A stretch of 64,000 bases of DNA from Lamellibrachia columna (taxonomy: Eukaryota; Annelida; Polychaeta; Sabellida; Siboglinidae): contig OY759270.1 of NCBI GenBank assembly GCA_963662155.1, positions 48,734,164 to 48,798,163 of the forward strand, given 5' to 3'. Below are positions 54,001 through 60,822 of this stretch, piece after piece (positions within the stretch are counted from its first letter, which is position 1; every line of letters starts with the position of its first letter). Position numbers and translations under genes: made by a program. The notes beneath the pieces were generated by a model, which had not been told where the DNA came from, searched no databases, and was given only the letters and a program-made list of their open reading frames with translations.

Positions 54001-56424
54001 CATTAGTAAACTATCAGAACAAGTAGCAAGGATTTTCAAGTCCTATAACATCCCGGTTTACCACAAACCTATCAACACCCTGAGGTCACTGGTGGTACAC
54101 CCAAAAGACAGAACAGCAAAGGCAGCAAAGTGTGGGGTAGTATATGACATACAATGCCCAGAATGTGACCAACACTATATAGGAGAAACAGCCAGAACAC
54201 TTGGCACAAGAATCAAAGAACATCTATCTTGTCGCCAACCCCTATCAGCTATAAGTGAACACAAACTGAACACAGGTCATCAGTGCTCTATGAAGGACGT
54301 CAATATTCTAGACCACGAGGAGAACTGGCACAGGAGAAAAATAAAGGAGGTGATTAACATCCACAGAAACAAACCTACGCTGAACCGAGACGTCGGCCAG
54401 GAGCTCCCACCAGTCCTACTCCAGCTTGTGTCACATGACATTGGTCATGTGACACATCCGTAACTTCAGTCTGCTGAAGAAGACTGCGAGATGCAGTCGA
54501 AATATCCAAAACAAACTGCAAGTTTCTTGAGAGGTAATTATGATTAACAGAGAAATGGCTTGTAAACTTATTCAGAACATTTGGGAACAAGAGAAAGTGC
54601 CAAAAACATGAAAGCAGGAACTGATCGTTAAAATACCGAAGAAAGTGACCTTACCGAGTGCGGGAATTGGAGAGGAATTACTTTGACATATGTTCCTAGT
54701 AAAGTATTCGGAAGAGTACTCATTGACAGAATAAGAGATGGAGTTAACAGCAAGTTGAGAGACGAAGAAGCCGGTTTCAGAAGTGGGAGAGGCACAGTAG
54801 AACATATATTTATTTTGCGAAATATTATAGAACAGGTAGTGGAATGGCAGGCAACTCTATACTGTACATCATGTTTGTGGACTTTGAAAAAGCGTTTGAC
54901 TCAGTGCACCGAGAGAGTCTATGGAAAATTATGGAGAGCTATGGAATTCCACATGGTTCAAATGTTATACGAAGATAGTAAATGTGAAGTGGAATCTGAA
55001 TGGTTCAAAGTCAAAACCGGAGTTAAACAAGGAGATGTAATGTCTGGATTTATCTTCTTGATGGTAGTGAATTGGATAATGAGAAACACAACAGCAGGAA
55101 ATAAAACAGGGATAAGATGGAACTTCACTCAAAATTAGAGAACCTGGACTTTGCCAACGACTTAGCACTCATGTCATCATGCTACACACAGTATGCAAAC
55201 AAAGAAACAAAACTGAATCAATTTGCAGCAAGGACAGGACTAAGAATAAATAAAAAGAAAACTCAAGTATTTAGGAAAACAGAGTACTAGTTAAAAGATT
55301 AAGAACTATAGGAAGTGGACAAGTATAATTTGTAAAGCTAGGGTATCTTTCATGAAGTTAAAGAAAATACGGAGTTCAAATATACACACACATTTATATC
55401 TAAATTGAGGCACACACTTGTTAAATCAGTGTTGTTGTATGGAAGTGAAACATGGAAAATAAACGAAGGAGACAACAGAAAGTTAGATAATTTTTTTCAA
55501 GTGCTTAAGACGAATCCTACAAATTCGATGGCCATACGTTGTATCAAATCGAGATATTCTTGCAAAAACAAAATTGAAGACAATCAGCACCGAGGTCAAG
55601 TCAAGAAGATGGAAATGGGTAGGACATATGCTACGAATGGACAAGAACAACAAATGTGAGACGGCATTGATTTGAACGCCTGAAGGTAGAAGAAAGGTTG
55701 GTCGACCAAAGACAATGTGGCGATCAACTATTGAAAATGAAAGACGCATACTGGGGTGCAACAGCTGGAATGAAGCCAGACGTGTAGCAGCTGACAGAGC
55801 GAGCTGGAGGAGATGCACTTCAGCCTTATGGGCCACTGGGCTCGAAGAGGATAGATGAGGTGAGGTGAGGAAGTTGCATTGCCATCCCAAAATTTCACTG
55901 CGTTCTTGCAGTGGCTGCATTTTTGTCCATACAATACCAGGTAACGTGGCTAGTTTTGCATAAACGGTAACACCACATTAAGAAATAGGTAAAAACATGT
56001 AGTTTCACCAGTTTTTACAAACATCCCAAGAACCTCTTTTTGCCAGTAAAAACCCAACCCTTGTGATAATATAAAAACATCCCCGTAACACTTTGGTCAG
56101 CTTCACCCCAATAATGTCAACAGGCACCTGAGAGGCTGTGAACTTACCCAACTTTGGCGGGACAGAGGGACACCTAATGGTGACATTCTTCTGCAGTTCT
56201 ACCAACTTCCACCTGTGAACAACGTCATCAATGGACTTCTCGACGTCGTGTCGGAGACTGGCATTATTGAGCCAGCTGGCTTGGTGGTAATCCCTAGTGA
56301 GCACGAGTCCAATGCCATATTGCAGCACAAGGAAGATGAGAACAACGATGGTGAAGATGTTGAGTATATAGCGTATACTCTTGCTACATCTACACCAAGC
56401 GGGCCACAGTGATGAGTCAACCAT
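22688..56424 (-). CDS. B4GALT-like: beta-1,4-galactosyltransferase-family (GT7) enzyme, predicted beta-1,4-N-acetylgalactosaminyltransferase, 7 coding exons
   Basis: Seven minus-strand exons join in phase to about 416 residues: 56424-56148, 34226-33994, 29227-29040, 26230-26108, 24226-24131, 23520-23382, 22882-22688. The topology is type II Golgi: short cytosolic tail, transmembrane anchor at about residues 19-42, then a lumenal GT7 domain. Catalytic landmarks are CP..PPKLVG (85-94), [42 protein letters not shown], the metal-binding DVD (202-204), [15 protein letters not shown] (263-270) and the metal-binding M294xxH297. All are known catalytic or structural residues of B4GALT1. The position equal to bovine B4GALT1 Tyr289 is Ile239, the state linked to UDP-GalNAc use in invertebrate relatives. 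Potential N-glycosylation at N54, N80 and N99. The first intron is 22 kb, full of transposons. Orthology within the family is not resolved. Confidence 0.9.
23382..23520 (-). CDS. B4GALT-like: GT7 gene exon 6
   Basis: Acceptor CTCTGTTTAG, donor GCG|GTAAGT, phase 0 out. Encodes [15 protein letters not shown] (the family's DGLNSLxY motif) and YTWVYISF. If the donor is not used, translation continues 20 codons to a stop near 23322, a possible alternative C-terminus. Confidence 0.94.
24131..24226 (-). CDS. B4GALT-like: GT7 gene exon 5 (MxxH metal site), 96 bp
   Basis: Acceptor GTTCTCTTTCAG, donor GAAAG|GTAACA. Encodes [20 protein letters not shown] then [11 protein letters not shown]. It provides M294 and H297, which complete the Mn site in the family. 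It is short and is only seen when splice phase (2 in, 2 out) is used. Confidence 0.94.
25010..26062 (+). repeat. 46-bp minisatellite beside the GT7 exon 4 donor
   Basis: About 22 near-identical copies of TCAGTTTCATGTAGTGGGAG followed by GTGAGGGGGTCTGAGGTTAAATGACA. G-rich on the plus strand. On the gene's sense strand the array begins about 50 bases into intron 4. Confidence 0.98.
26108..26230 (-). CDS. B4GALT-like: GT7 gene exon 4 (donor/acceptor site loop)
   Basis: Acceptor CTGTTGCAG, donor GTGAG|GTAGGA. Encodes [18 protein letters not shown] and [14 protein letters not shown]267-D270 form the acceptor-binding and catalytic acidic cluster. Ile239 replaces the Tyr that restricts vertebrate B4GALT1 to UDP-Gal. 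A 46-bp minisatellite starts about 50 bases past the donor. Confidence 0.97.
26231..28075 (-). other. GT7 intron 3, lower part, nothing recognised
   Basis: AT-rich intron. I saw no transposase or RT motif and no long tandem array. Confidence 0.45.
28076..28640 (+). mobile_element. LINE 3' end with TA microsatellite inside
   Basis: Starts with a frame [21 protein letters not shown], a typical LINE C-terminus. It ends GGTGCTATATCAAATAAAAT followed by ATT repeats, the 3' tail style of L2/CR1-like LINEs. A pure (TA)n run at 28386-28436 lies between. Confidence 0.55.
29040..29227 (-). CDS. B4GALT-like: GT7 gene exon 3 (DVD motif)
   Basis: Acceptor CTGTTGTAG, donor TACAG|GTAGGT, phase 2 out. Encodes [35 protein letters not shown] and [10 protein letters not shown]202/D204 are the metal and sugar-nucleotide ligands and C197 the partner of the conserved disulphide. 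Confidence 0.96.
29290..31125. mobile_element. pogo/mariner-like element, 1.8 kb, in GT7 intron 2
   Basis: Left end CAATAGTACCTGCCTTCAAC followed by GGACAC; right end inverted (CAGAAGTACCTTCAACGGAC), both flanked by TA. Subterminal CAGGTGTCC(C/G)CTCATCGGAGGG blocks also occur near both ends (29344-29372, 31085-31107). The interior holds the 104-bp tandem repeat at 30160-30525 and no transposase frame. Confidence 0.6.
30160..30525 (+). repeat. about 104-bp tandem repeat, 3.3 copies
   Basis: The unit starts GATGCGTGTCTGTGGATCAA and contains runs of TTTTTACGATGATT. Confidence 0.95.
31215..31560 (-). mobile_element. RTE-like LINE RT C-terminal fragment
   Basis: The minus-strand frame contains [29 protein letters not shown] and [16 protein letters not shown], the RMxGxRLxKRA...RRGRPRxRWED tail of RTE-type LINEs. 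There is a small internal duplication ([10 protein letters not shown]). Confidence 0.8.
31800..31922 (+). repeat. 29-bp tandem repeat, 4 copies
   Basis: CTGTACACAATATATATTTG followed by AAGAAGAAA, repeated with small changes. Confidence 0.9.
32372..32717 (+). repeat. 174-bp tandem duplication
   Basis: GGCAATAAATGACAAAACTC through CCTAATTTTTGAGCAAC occurs twice in a row, 174 bases apart, with about 10 percent differences. It abuts the inverted-repeat element that starts at 32719. Confidence 0.9.
32719..33830. mobile_element. element with about 130-bp terminal inverted repeats
   Basis: 32719-32850 (CCGGAAGTATAACATTTGTC...GGTGGC) reappears inverted at 33701-33830 (...ATGTTATACTTCCGG). Inside are a tandem pair of a CGATAACTTGAGTACC-type repeat (32960-33285) and a 115-codon frame (33312-33659). 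No target duplication was convincing. Class unknown. Confidence 0.75.
33312..33659 (+). CDS. unidentified 115-codon frame inside the inverted-repeat element
   Basis: Open frame with hydrophilic composition, a YVFCPEPF segment and an [16 protein letters not shown] segment. The HHxxCRxxY pattern looks like a remnant of a His/Cys zinc-binding module seen in repetitive animal proteins. I cannot name the family. The frame does not begin at a convincing start and is probably a transposon remnant rather than a host gene. Confidence 0.35.
   Translation: MAFCFTNNFLVYKIFCTTAEFDASASKKHLLQISDTDKYVFCPEPFTAKDPGIYPDVHKVQSLWSASTEHQNDVVKKRLPQKLEILSGKITFQHHTSCRSTYTSSLHLKRLAEKH
33994..34226 (-). CDS. B4GALT-like: GT7 gene exon 2
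   Basis: Acceptor TTGTTTCCAG, donor GAACAG|GTGAGC. Encodes [19 protein letters not shown] (C126 matches the conserved disulphide cysteine), then [20 protein letters not shown] and [19 protein letters not shown], the most conserved block of the family. Confidence 0.96.
34227..35440 (-). other. start of the 22-kb GT7 intron 1
   Basis: AT-rich. A GGGGTCAAT...GACCAATTCCAGAATTGG stretch at 34330-34400 is shared with the fold-back sequence at 57698-58090, so it is likely a fragment of the same small element. Nothing else recognised. Confidence 0.5.
35442..36035 (+). repeat. inverted repeat, left arm, containing a 63-bp minisatellite (7 copies)
   Basis: ATGGGTCATTCCGTGTCAAC...GAATTTGCTTAAATTTTAAC leads into seven copies of a 63-bp unit (AACACCAAGGAATTGCATGT...GAACAGGGGGTAAGTGCAC), identical except one base in the first. 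Because 63 is divisible by 3, Cys/His-rich frames of 156-173 codons appear on the minus strand; these are not genes. Confidence 0.95.
36240..37520 (-). mobile_element. degenerate LINE (RT) between the two inverted-repeat arms
   Basis: Read on the minus strand: [10 protein letters not shown] and [49 protein letters not shown] followed by a decayed QGS block and LYTL(N)D. These are the RT motifs in order, broken by several stops and frameshifts. The endonuclease region is absent. Confidence 0.8.
37521..37845 (-). repeat. inverted repeat, right arm
   Basis: Inverted copy of the 35442-36035 arm: CTGAAAACAGAT at the inner end, four copies of a 32-bp ACAGACACAATTTGTTCCCA-type unit whose core (ATTATAGGGCATTACA) is the 63-bp unit's core, then GTTAAAATTTAAGCAAATTC and GAATGACCCAT at the outer end. 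A third, single copy lies at 43145-43330 in plus orientation. Confidence 0.88.
37890..38022. repeat. (TA)n microsatellite
   Basis: About 130 bases of alternating TA with two short breaks. Confidence 0.97.
38051..38216 (-). mobile_element. distal part of an older LINE split by the CR1-like LINE
   Basis: The minus-strand frame reads [20 protein letters not shown] then LAPTLF, the RT motif ([21 protein letters not shown]) that should follow directly after the HEGM at 40753. The two pieces are therefore one LINE opened by the insertion at 38217-40740. Confidence 0.8.
38217..40737 (+). mobile_element. CR1-like LINE, 5'-truncated, endonuclease plus RT, decayed
   Basis: Endonuclease remnants [14 protein letters not shown] and [13 protein letters not shown] (38300-38590), then [70 protein letters not shown] and [10 protein letters not shown] (the catalytic FADD reads FVDD). 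Stops and frameshifts break it near 38380, 38860, 39105, 39820 and 40350. The 3' end is a tandem AATCTTGTTA repeat. It is the same family as the intact copy at 62483-63991. Possible target duplication ATCATCTCACCG / ATCATCACCTG. Confidence 0.88.
40741..41484 (-). mobile_element. older LINE, RT domain proximal part
   Basis: The minus-strand frame encodes [53 protein letters not shown] and [17 protein letters not shown], then KFGCPDM...HEGM: RT blocks 1-4 of a LINE whose next block is at 38051-38216. The catalytic KAFD reads KALD. A hAT element (41485-42484) cuts it on the upstream side. Confidence 0.88.
41485..42484. mobile_element. hAT-like element with GGTTTAACC subterminal repeats
   Basis: Left end CAACGTTGGCAAGTTTAACC and inverted right end CAGGGTTGGAATTTAACCCC, flanked by TCACCAAC and TCATCAAC (8-bp target duplication, 7/8). 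Both ends contain many GGGTTAAAC/GTTTAACCC words. The interior includes a 46-48-bp tandem repeat at 42100-42250 (ATCAATCAATAACAGAACAC). No transposase. Confidence 0.82.
43095..43134. repeat. perfect 40-bp palindrome
   Basis: ATTGGAGTGACATTTATATA followed by its exact reverse complement, with no spacer. Confidence 0.97.
43145..43330 (+). repeat. third copy of the inverted-repeat arm (no minisatellite expansion)
   Basis: AATTTTCAGGAAATTTCAAA, TCTCAGAATTTGCTTAAATT and GTAATGCCCTAATGATGTGA match the arms at 35442 and 37845, with only one copy of the 63-bp core. Confidence 0.85.
43331..44890. other. GT7 intron 1, nothing recognised
   Basis: AT-rich. No coding motif, terminal repeats or tandem arrays seen, though TGGTCAGTCAGGCAGAACC / GGTTCCGCCTGACCAACC (44054-44120) form an imperfect inverted repeat. 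Confidence 0.45.
44894..45003. repeat. (TA)n microsatellite
   Basis: About 110 bases of alternating TA, adjacent to the target site of the next element. Confidence 0.97.
45010..45676. mobile_element. hAT-like non-autonomous element, copy 2 (perfect 8-bp target duplication)
   Basis: CAGGGTTGTCTGATTTAAAT...TTTTTTTCAACCCTG, flanked on both sides by TAGGGGTG (45002-45009 and 45677-45684). Same family as 21863-22506 (inverted relative to it) and 61508-61844. Confidence 0.9.
45990..46256 (+). mobile_element. RTE-like LINE, endonuclease N-terminal part (piece 1 of 4)
   Basis: The frames read [26 protein letters not shown] and ALMEWKP: the N-terminal half of the APE-type endonuclease of RTE-like LINEs (NIGSWNVRTM, GISEVRW, ALIGWKP). 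The 5' region probably starts soon after the hAT target site at 45684. It continues at 49920 after a large insertion. Confidence 0.78.
46257..49919. mobile_element. 3.7-kb insertion splitting the LINE endonuclease, short inverted ends
   Basis: Left end CAGACCCTTAGCTAG; right end inverted CAGGCCCTTAGCCAG. Outside these ends the LINE frame joins cleanly (...EWKP / [16 protein letters not shown]...). Similar GCATTGGCTT(A/G)CCA...GGGCCAATA blocks occur near 47460 and 49795. The interior is non-coding apart from the piggyBac derivative. Probably a DNA transposon; superfamily not settled. Confidence 0.55.
48176..49572 (+). mobile_element. piggyBac-like derivative (internally deleted)
   Basis: Ends CCCATTAGACCCCAC and its inverted copy GTGGGGTCTAATGGG, flanked by TTAG on both sides (a TTAA-like 4-bp target). 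Inside, near 48450-48512, the frame [16 protein letters not shown] resembles the acidic N-terminus of piggyBac transposase. At about 49105-49235 the frame [15 protein letters not shown]...[12 protein letters not shown]...FVQYH matches its C-terminal cysteine-rich domain. The catalytic DDD core is gone. Confidence 0.82.
49920..50530 (+). mobile_element. RTE-like LINE, endonuclease C-terminal part (piece 2 of 4)
   Basis: Frames encode [47 protein letters not shown] and [11 protein letters not shown] (the GDxN and SDH catalytic motifs of APE endonucleases), then LKLKRK and [17 protein letters not shown]. One frameshift near 50225. Confidence 0.85.
50531..51384. mobile_element. about 850-bp insertion of unknown class inside the LINE
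   Basis: The LINE protein frame stops at ...LHNKYD and resumes at [20 protein letters not shown]. The intervening sequence has no LINE match. It holds two related blocks, GTGTATAGTGCCTATCACT (50802) and GTGTAGTGCCTATCACT (50955). No clear terminal repeats. Confidence 0.5.
51385..52059 (+). mobile_element. RTE-like LINE, linker between endonuclease and RT (piece 3 of 4)
   Basis: Frames encode [59 protein letters not shown] and MKEVYAITK, then [20 protein letters not shown], the start of the RT domain. Interrupted at 52059 by the Penelope element. Confidence 0.88.
52100..52846 (+). pseudogene. Penelope N-terminal coding part
   Basis: Encodes the Penelope N-terminal region: [38 protein letters not shown] and [20 protein letters not shown]. 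Toward the end, the frame changes near an A-run at about 52740; the conserved [12 protein letters not shown] and [13 protein letters not shown] then read in the next frame, overlapping the RT frame. A single-base indel explains it. Confidence 0.85.
52843..53775 (+). pseudogene. Penelope reverse transcriptase
   Basis: RT motifs in order: [32 protein letters not shown] (catalytic D), [32 protein letters not shown] (YVDD catalytic pair), NTLAFLD and [13 protein letters not shown]. All core catalytic residues are present. The frame is then lost at 53766-53772 just before the conserved SNHHLEHKR. Confidence 0.93.
53778..54463 (+). pseudogene. Penelope GIY-YIG endonuclease part
   Basis: Starts [16 protein letters not shown], continues through [18 protein letters not shown], then [20 protein letters not shown] and [11 protein letters not shown]: the GIY-YIG signature in its Penelope form (VYxIxCxxCxxxYIGET, R..EH). 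Stop at 54461. The nuclease makes the target nick for insertion. Confidence 0.92.
54428..54455 (+). repeat. 12-bp-stem perfect hairpin at the Penelope 3' end
   Basis: GTGTCACATGAC, loop ATTG, GTCATGTGACAC. It overlaps the last codons of the endonuclease frame. Confidence 0.95.
54546..55880 (+). mobile_element. RTE-like LINE, RT and C-terminus (piece 4 of 4)
   Basis: Resumes at the target duplication with [111 protein letters not shown] and [20 protein letters not shown]. There are many frameshifts and stops. The 3' end has a short GGTGA tandem tail at 55857-55869. Confidence 0.9.
56148..56424 (-). CDS. B4GALT-like: GT7 gene exon 1 (start and signal anchor)
   Basis: ATG at 56424-56422 (AACA before it, G after). 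Encodes [15 protein letters not shown], then the hydrophobic segment [20 protein letters not shown], a stem region with two N-glycosylation sequons, and CPSVPPKL. The strong donor G|GTAAGTT in phase 1 makes the next codon Val, giving the family motif PPKLVG. Later possible donors (56103-56130) would not restore this motif. Confidence 0.9.
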
Positions 56425-59109
56425 TGTTGCTAGCACTAGCTGCAACCACAAACTGGCCGTGTCCACATGAAAGGCATCACCTACACTCAATCATAGTATT
56501 GTCTTTCATTTCTGTCACGACTGTGTTGCCATCAGATACACCTTGGTTTGGCTGATAACTGTAATCATCAAATTAATATCATATGGTAACACGAGGCCCA
56601 AAACCTTGTACACATGGTAAGCACAGCTGTTAGTTGATGTTAAATGCTTGGTTTTGTTCCGACTGTGTCCATCGAGTATTCACTGGTTTCCTGTCGTTTC
56701 ATCACAAGTTCTGTGCTGACCCATCATATCAATGTCTTGCAGTGACGCACCATCACACAGATGACAGCACCTGTGGATGAAGAAAGATATATGTGCTATG
56801 AAACGCACTATAAAACGTAAACTGACAACTAAAATACTATGTACACTGGATGAATGCTATTAAATTTGATTTGCTTATGAGTCTATCTCCATTTAGAATG
56901 TTCAGCATAATTATATGAAATGCATCAATTATTCAACAGTAACATTTACACTTGCGGTAACTGAGAAATTTGCCAGGTAAATGTGCTTAATGAAAGTTAA
57001 TGCATCACAAAACACATAGCATAACATTTTGCATCCACATTTTAGTTCTTCTGACAGAACTTTAATCAGATGCTGAATATTAATTGTTTAATAAATAATT
57101 TATTAATAATTATATAAATAATCAAACGTTCATTGAGTGTAAACAAATTAGGATAATTACTTTTGAGTTATTGAACGATGACGAGATATATAAAAAAAAA
57201 ACGCCACCACACATAACTGCTATATATGCATGTTCAGATGCCTCATTGTAATACGAGAGCAAGGTTCAAAATTGACAGTGATCTGGTGGCCAAGCAGTTA
57301 GTTGCGATCAAACCACCAAAACCCTCCTAACCAGTGATTGGCTGGTCCACTCAGGCACTAGAAAAACTTCAAGGCAATAATAAAAAATTACTTAATGTTT
57401 TCACCACCCAAAAACATAATTTTTGTGCATGGTTGTTCTACGTTGTTCTTGTTTCATTTATTTTAAAATACATGTCAATGAATCCAACACAAAAAGATCA
57501 CGGTTTCCATTGTAACTTGTAAAGCACTTGACAATGGTTGCCCTTTACACATTGTCAACGCATTAACTTCGTCCACCACCATAGTCTAACTCGTCCTCTG
57601 TGTCGGGTCATCACATAGGGATAGGATTCACCACTTTAATACGGTGTGGACTGTTCCGAAGGCACCATGTTTTTTGTCGAGTTTAGGCTAGGCTTGGGGT
57701 CAATTACATTAAATATCAATTCCAATTACACACCAATTACACATACCAATTCCAATTACAGTGTACACCTAAAAATACCAATTCCAAATCAAAATAACAG
57801 TATGTAAAAAGAACCACAGACAAACTCAAGGCCAAAAATAACATATATTTTAGAGTGCTCAGCTATATTTAGTTTCTGCATGTTATGGTACTTAATGGAA
57901 AACAAATAGGATATACGCAATATATTACATTTTATTGATTATTTGTAGCGAATAATTTACAACAGTCAAAAAGTTACATGATGTAACTGAAAATACTAAT
58001 TAAATTTTCACCAATTCCAATTCCTTTAAAAAGCAAAACACTAACCGATTCCAATTCTGGAATTGGCGTTTCAATTCCAATTATTGACCCCCATGTCTGG
58101 TATACGCGGGCATTTCATGATCACGTTTTGGATGTAGCAGTCATTATTTACAAATGAGTAGTCGAAAACGTTCAGGTGTTGTCTTACTAAATATTCATTT
58201 GGTATGCAACTGCACTCGGAAACTGCTGATTGTAATGCCACATTGCATCGCTTCAACCAAGATATCCAATGTCAAGACTTCTCTCTGTGTTTTCACTGAT
58301 TTCTATTTTGAAATGAAGTTCTTTGGTATTATTTTGATTTGATCTTCATTTAAAAAAAAAAAAAAAAAAGTGTTTTAGGCATATTCAACTAATCTGATAG
58401 TTCAGCAAAGCTGCATTTGTACATGCTGTTGTCCAGTAGTGTCTTGATTTTTGGTAGTCTCTTCGCTACACATTTGCAATGCCAACTGCCCAAGCGTAAA
58501 TTGTACATGACATTAAAATTAAGTATAATAAAACTTTCGTTTTTACTGGCACTTGCAGTATGCATATTCTTTTGTTCGAGTTTGATGTTAGAGCTTACAA
58601 CTTATCCTCAGTTTGCCAAAACGTGTCCAGACCACCAGAAATTTGGCAAGACTACGTCTACTTGCTTCACTGCCCAGAAAAGTAAAATTCTACCCATGAA
58701 GACACAAATGATATATTACATATTTCTATCAATAACTTTCTTGAGGTGATTATTATGAATAATATTACCCTAAATAACTTACACTTTGAGTGACTTTTAA
58801 CAGTGTTTTGTGCTAGTGGACGTTTATAGACAGTGTTTAGTACAACCGGTTGACACTGTTGGCTGTATAGTCATTGTTTACTAATTTTCTACCTCAGAAC
58901 TTAATCAAATATCATGGATTATCAGGGATAGAATTTAGCCCAAAATTAGTGGGGGGTTCAGACACCCACTTTCCAGAATCTAGGGGTCCGCCACCAAAAC
59001 TGGGGGCCCAAAGCTGCTTACATGAAAAAAGCCATAATATAAATTTTATTGACTTGTACATTTCTGTTTGCCATCTCCCATTTGAAAAATGTGTTCCTCT
59101 CTGGCATAC

Positions 59110-59166
<57 letters not shown>

Positions 59167-59413
59167 TCAAGAGTATTAGCCATTTAAAAGGATGTCCTTG
59201 ATCGAATAACTAATAAAATAAAAAACTATTTTGGCCAATCTTGTGGACATGAACAACCAGGGCAGTGATAAAAAGGAATTTTTTTTCAATTTCCCACTGA
59301 AAATTAGCCGTTAAGTTATGAAATCTTTGCGACAGTATTACAATTGCAATAATTACTACAAAAGCCTAGAATAATTATCAAACACAAAACGTCCTAGAAT
59401 ACAACTGAGGAAA
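56425..59413. other. 5' flank of the GT7 gene; fold-back element and TA repeat
   Basis: No coding exon recognised. A possible non-coding upstream exon cannot be excluded. At 57698-58090 a sequence starts GGGGTCAATTACAT and ends inverted ATTATTGACCCCC, with many ATTCCAATT words: a likely fold-back MITE related to 34330-34400. A (TA)n run lies at 59108-59163. Confidence 0.45.
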
Positions 59414-60065
59414 CAATACCTTGGGTGTAGGACAAAAACCACCCCGGACAAAAACCATCTGGACAAAAACCACCCGGACTAAAACCCCCCAGACATAATC
59501 CCCCCCGGACTAAAACTACCCTGGACAAAAACCCCCTTTTTTATCTTTGAAATATTCTTTGAAAATTGTAACTATATCTTCTTATAATTTATGTATAGAA
59601 GTATAGAAAACAAGTGAAATATTAAATAATGAATGATGAGCCTTAATTTTATCCTTTGTCAGGGAGAAGCCAACCTTTAATTGTAATCCAGGCAATCAAT
59701 GATAGAAGCCACTCTCTATTGATGAATGTAATCATGTACATGAATAAAGAAATTTTTTCCTTTGTCAGGGAGAAGCCAACCTTTAATTGTAATCCCAGCC
59801 AATCAGGCAATCAATGATAGAAGCCACTCTCTATTGATGAATGTAATCATGTACATGAATAAAGAAAATTTTTCATTTGTCAGGGTGAAGCCATCTCAAA
59901 ATTATTGCATTTATATGAAAGAAAGGTCTTAATTGTAATCAGGATAATCCTTTAATCAGTCCTGAGTTCCTATAAATATGGAAGTCATATCAGTCACATT
60001 ATCACTTCTCAAAAGATATTATAAGCTACACAACTTTATTACTGAGATACTAAATATTGAATACT

Positions 60066-60359
60066 ATGGAGATCATCAAGAGCCACAAGGGTGGTTCAAA
60101 ACTTCTATGTGGTGGTTATATGTATACCAAGAAAAAAGATAGCAAGACAACAATCCGCTGGGAATGCTCCCAAAGAGTTTCAAAAAACTGCAAGGGATCT
60201 CTCACTAGTGACTTACAGATCCAGACAACAATCCGAACTACTCCGCACAGCCATGACCCCAACCCATACACTACAGCTGCTACAAAGATCCGCTCAGTAA
60301 TCAAAGAAGCAGCTGGCACTTCCAGAAGGACTGAAGTATCTCAAGGAACACACACCTGA
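60066..60359 (+). pseudogene. MULE FLYWCH zinc-finger part
   Basis: From the ATG at 60066 the frame reads SHKGGSKLLCGGYMYTKKK, TTIRWECSQRVSKNCKGSL and TTPHSHDPNP, the FLYWCH pattern (GGxxLxxxGYxY...WxC...CKG...HxH) used by MULE transposases to bind DNA. It runs into a stop at 60357 because of a frameshift near 60325-60340. Confidence 0.85.
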
Positions 60360-60822
60360 AGGTCTAGAACCTCTCATCGATTACTTTGATGCCACCTACA
60401 TCTCGGGATCGTATCGCCGAATCCAGCACCCAACTGGTCCAGATGGTAGCATTCCTCCAATGAAGATGCGCAGGATCGCACCAATGTTCCCACCTGAACT
60501 GTGGAACGTTCATGAGGTCACAATCAGCGGTGAATCTCGAACCAACAACATGTGCGAGGCATGGAACAACTCCTTCCGATCACTTGTTGGGTGTTCACAT
60601 CCCAGCATATGGCGTACCATTGACAATCTTCGTAAGGATCAGAATGATGCTCGCGCCGCCATTCTTCTGGATTCCCGTGGACAGCCTCTCAAGAAGCGGG
60701 TACATCGATCCACAGCACAGCTCCAGCAGAGGCTTCACAACCTCTGTACAGATATTCGCGATGGCCGCAAATCTGTTGAGGTTACCCTGAGGGGAATAGG
60801 ACACTGTATCCGCTGGAAGTAA
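60340..60822 (+). pseudogene. MULE transposase C-terminal part
   Basis: In the next frame: EPLIDYFDATYISG, then PPELWNVHEVTISGESRTNN and CEAWNNSFRSLVGCSHPSIW, ending at TAA after GIGHCIRWK. This is the segment that follows the catalytic core in FLYWCH-MULE transposases. About 300 residues that would hold the DDE catalytic residues are absent, so the element cannot move by itself. Confidence 0.82.

Larger units (their letters stand above)
52060..54545 (+). mobile_element. Penelope-like element (Penelope clade, GIY-YIG), near complete, with 12-bp target duplication
   Basis: Flanked by AACAGAGAAATG on both sides (52048-52059 and 54546-54557), the right copy resuming the host LINE's protein frame. 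Three consecutive frames hold, in order, an N-terminal region, the reverse transcriptase and a GIY-YIG endonuclease, the diagnostic Penelope organisation. Only two frameshifts separate them (in an A-run near 52739-52746 and near 53766-53772), so the copy is young. The 3' end carries a 12-bp-stem hairpin and a CTGAAGA...GTCGAAA motif. Confidence 0.93.

Noticed and set aside
56005..56147. Continuation of GT7 exon 1 frame past 56148 ([13 protein letters not shown]...).
   Set aside because: The consensus donor G|GTAAGTT at 56148 restores the conserved PPKLVG motif in phase with exon 2; later donors do not.
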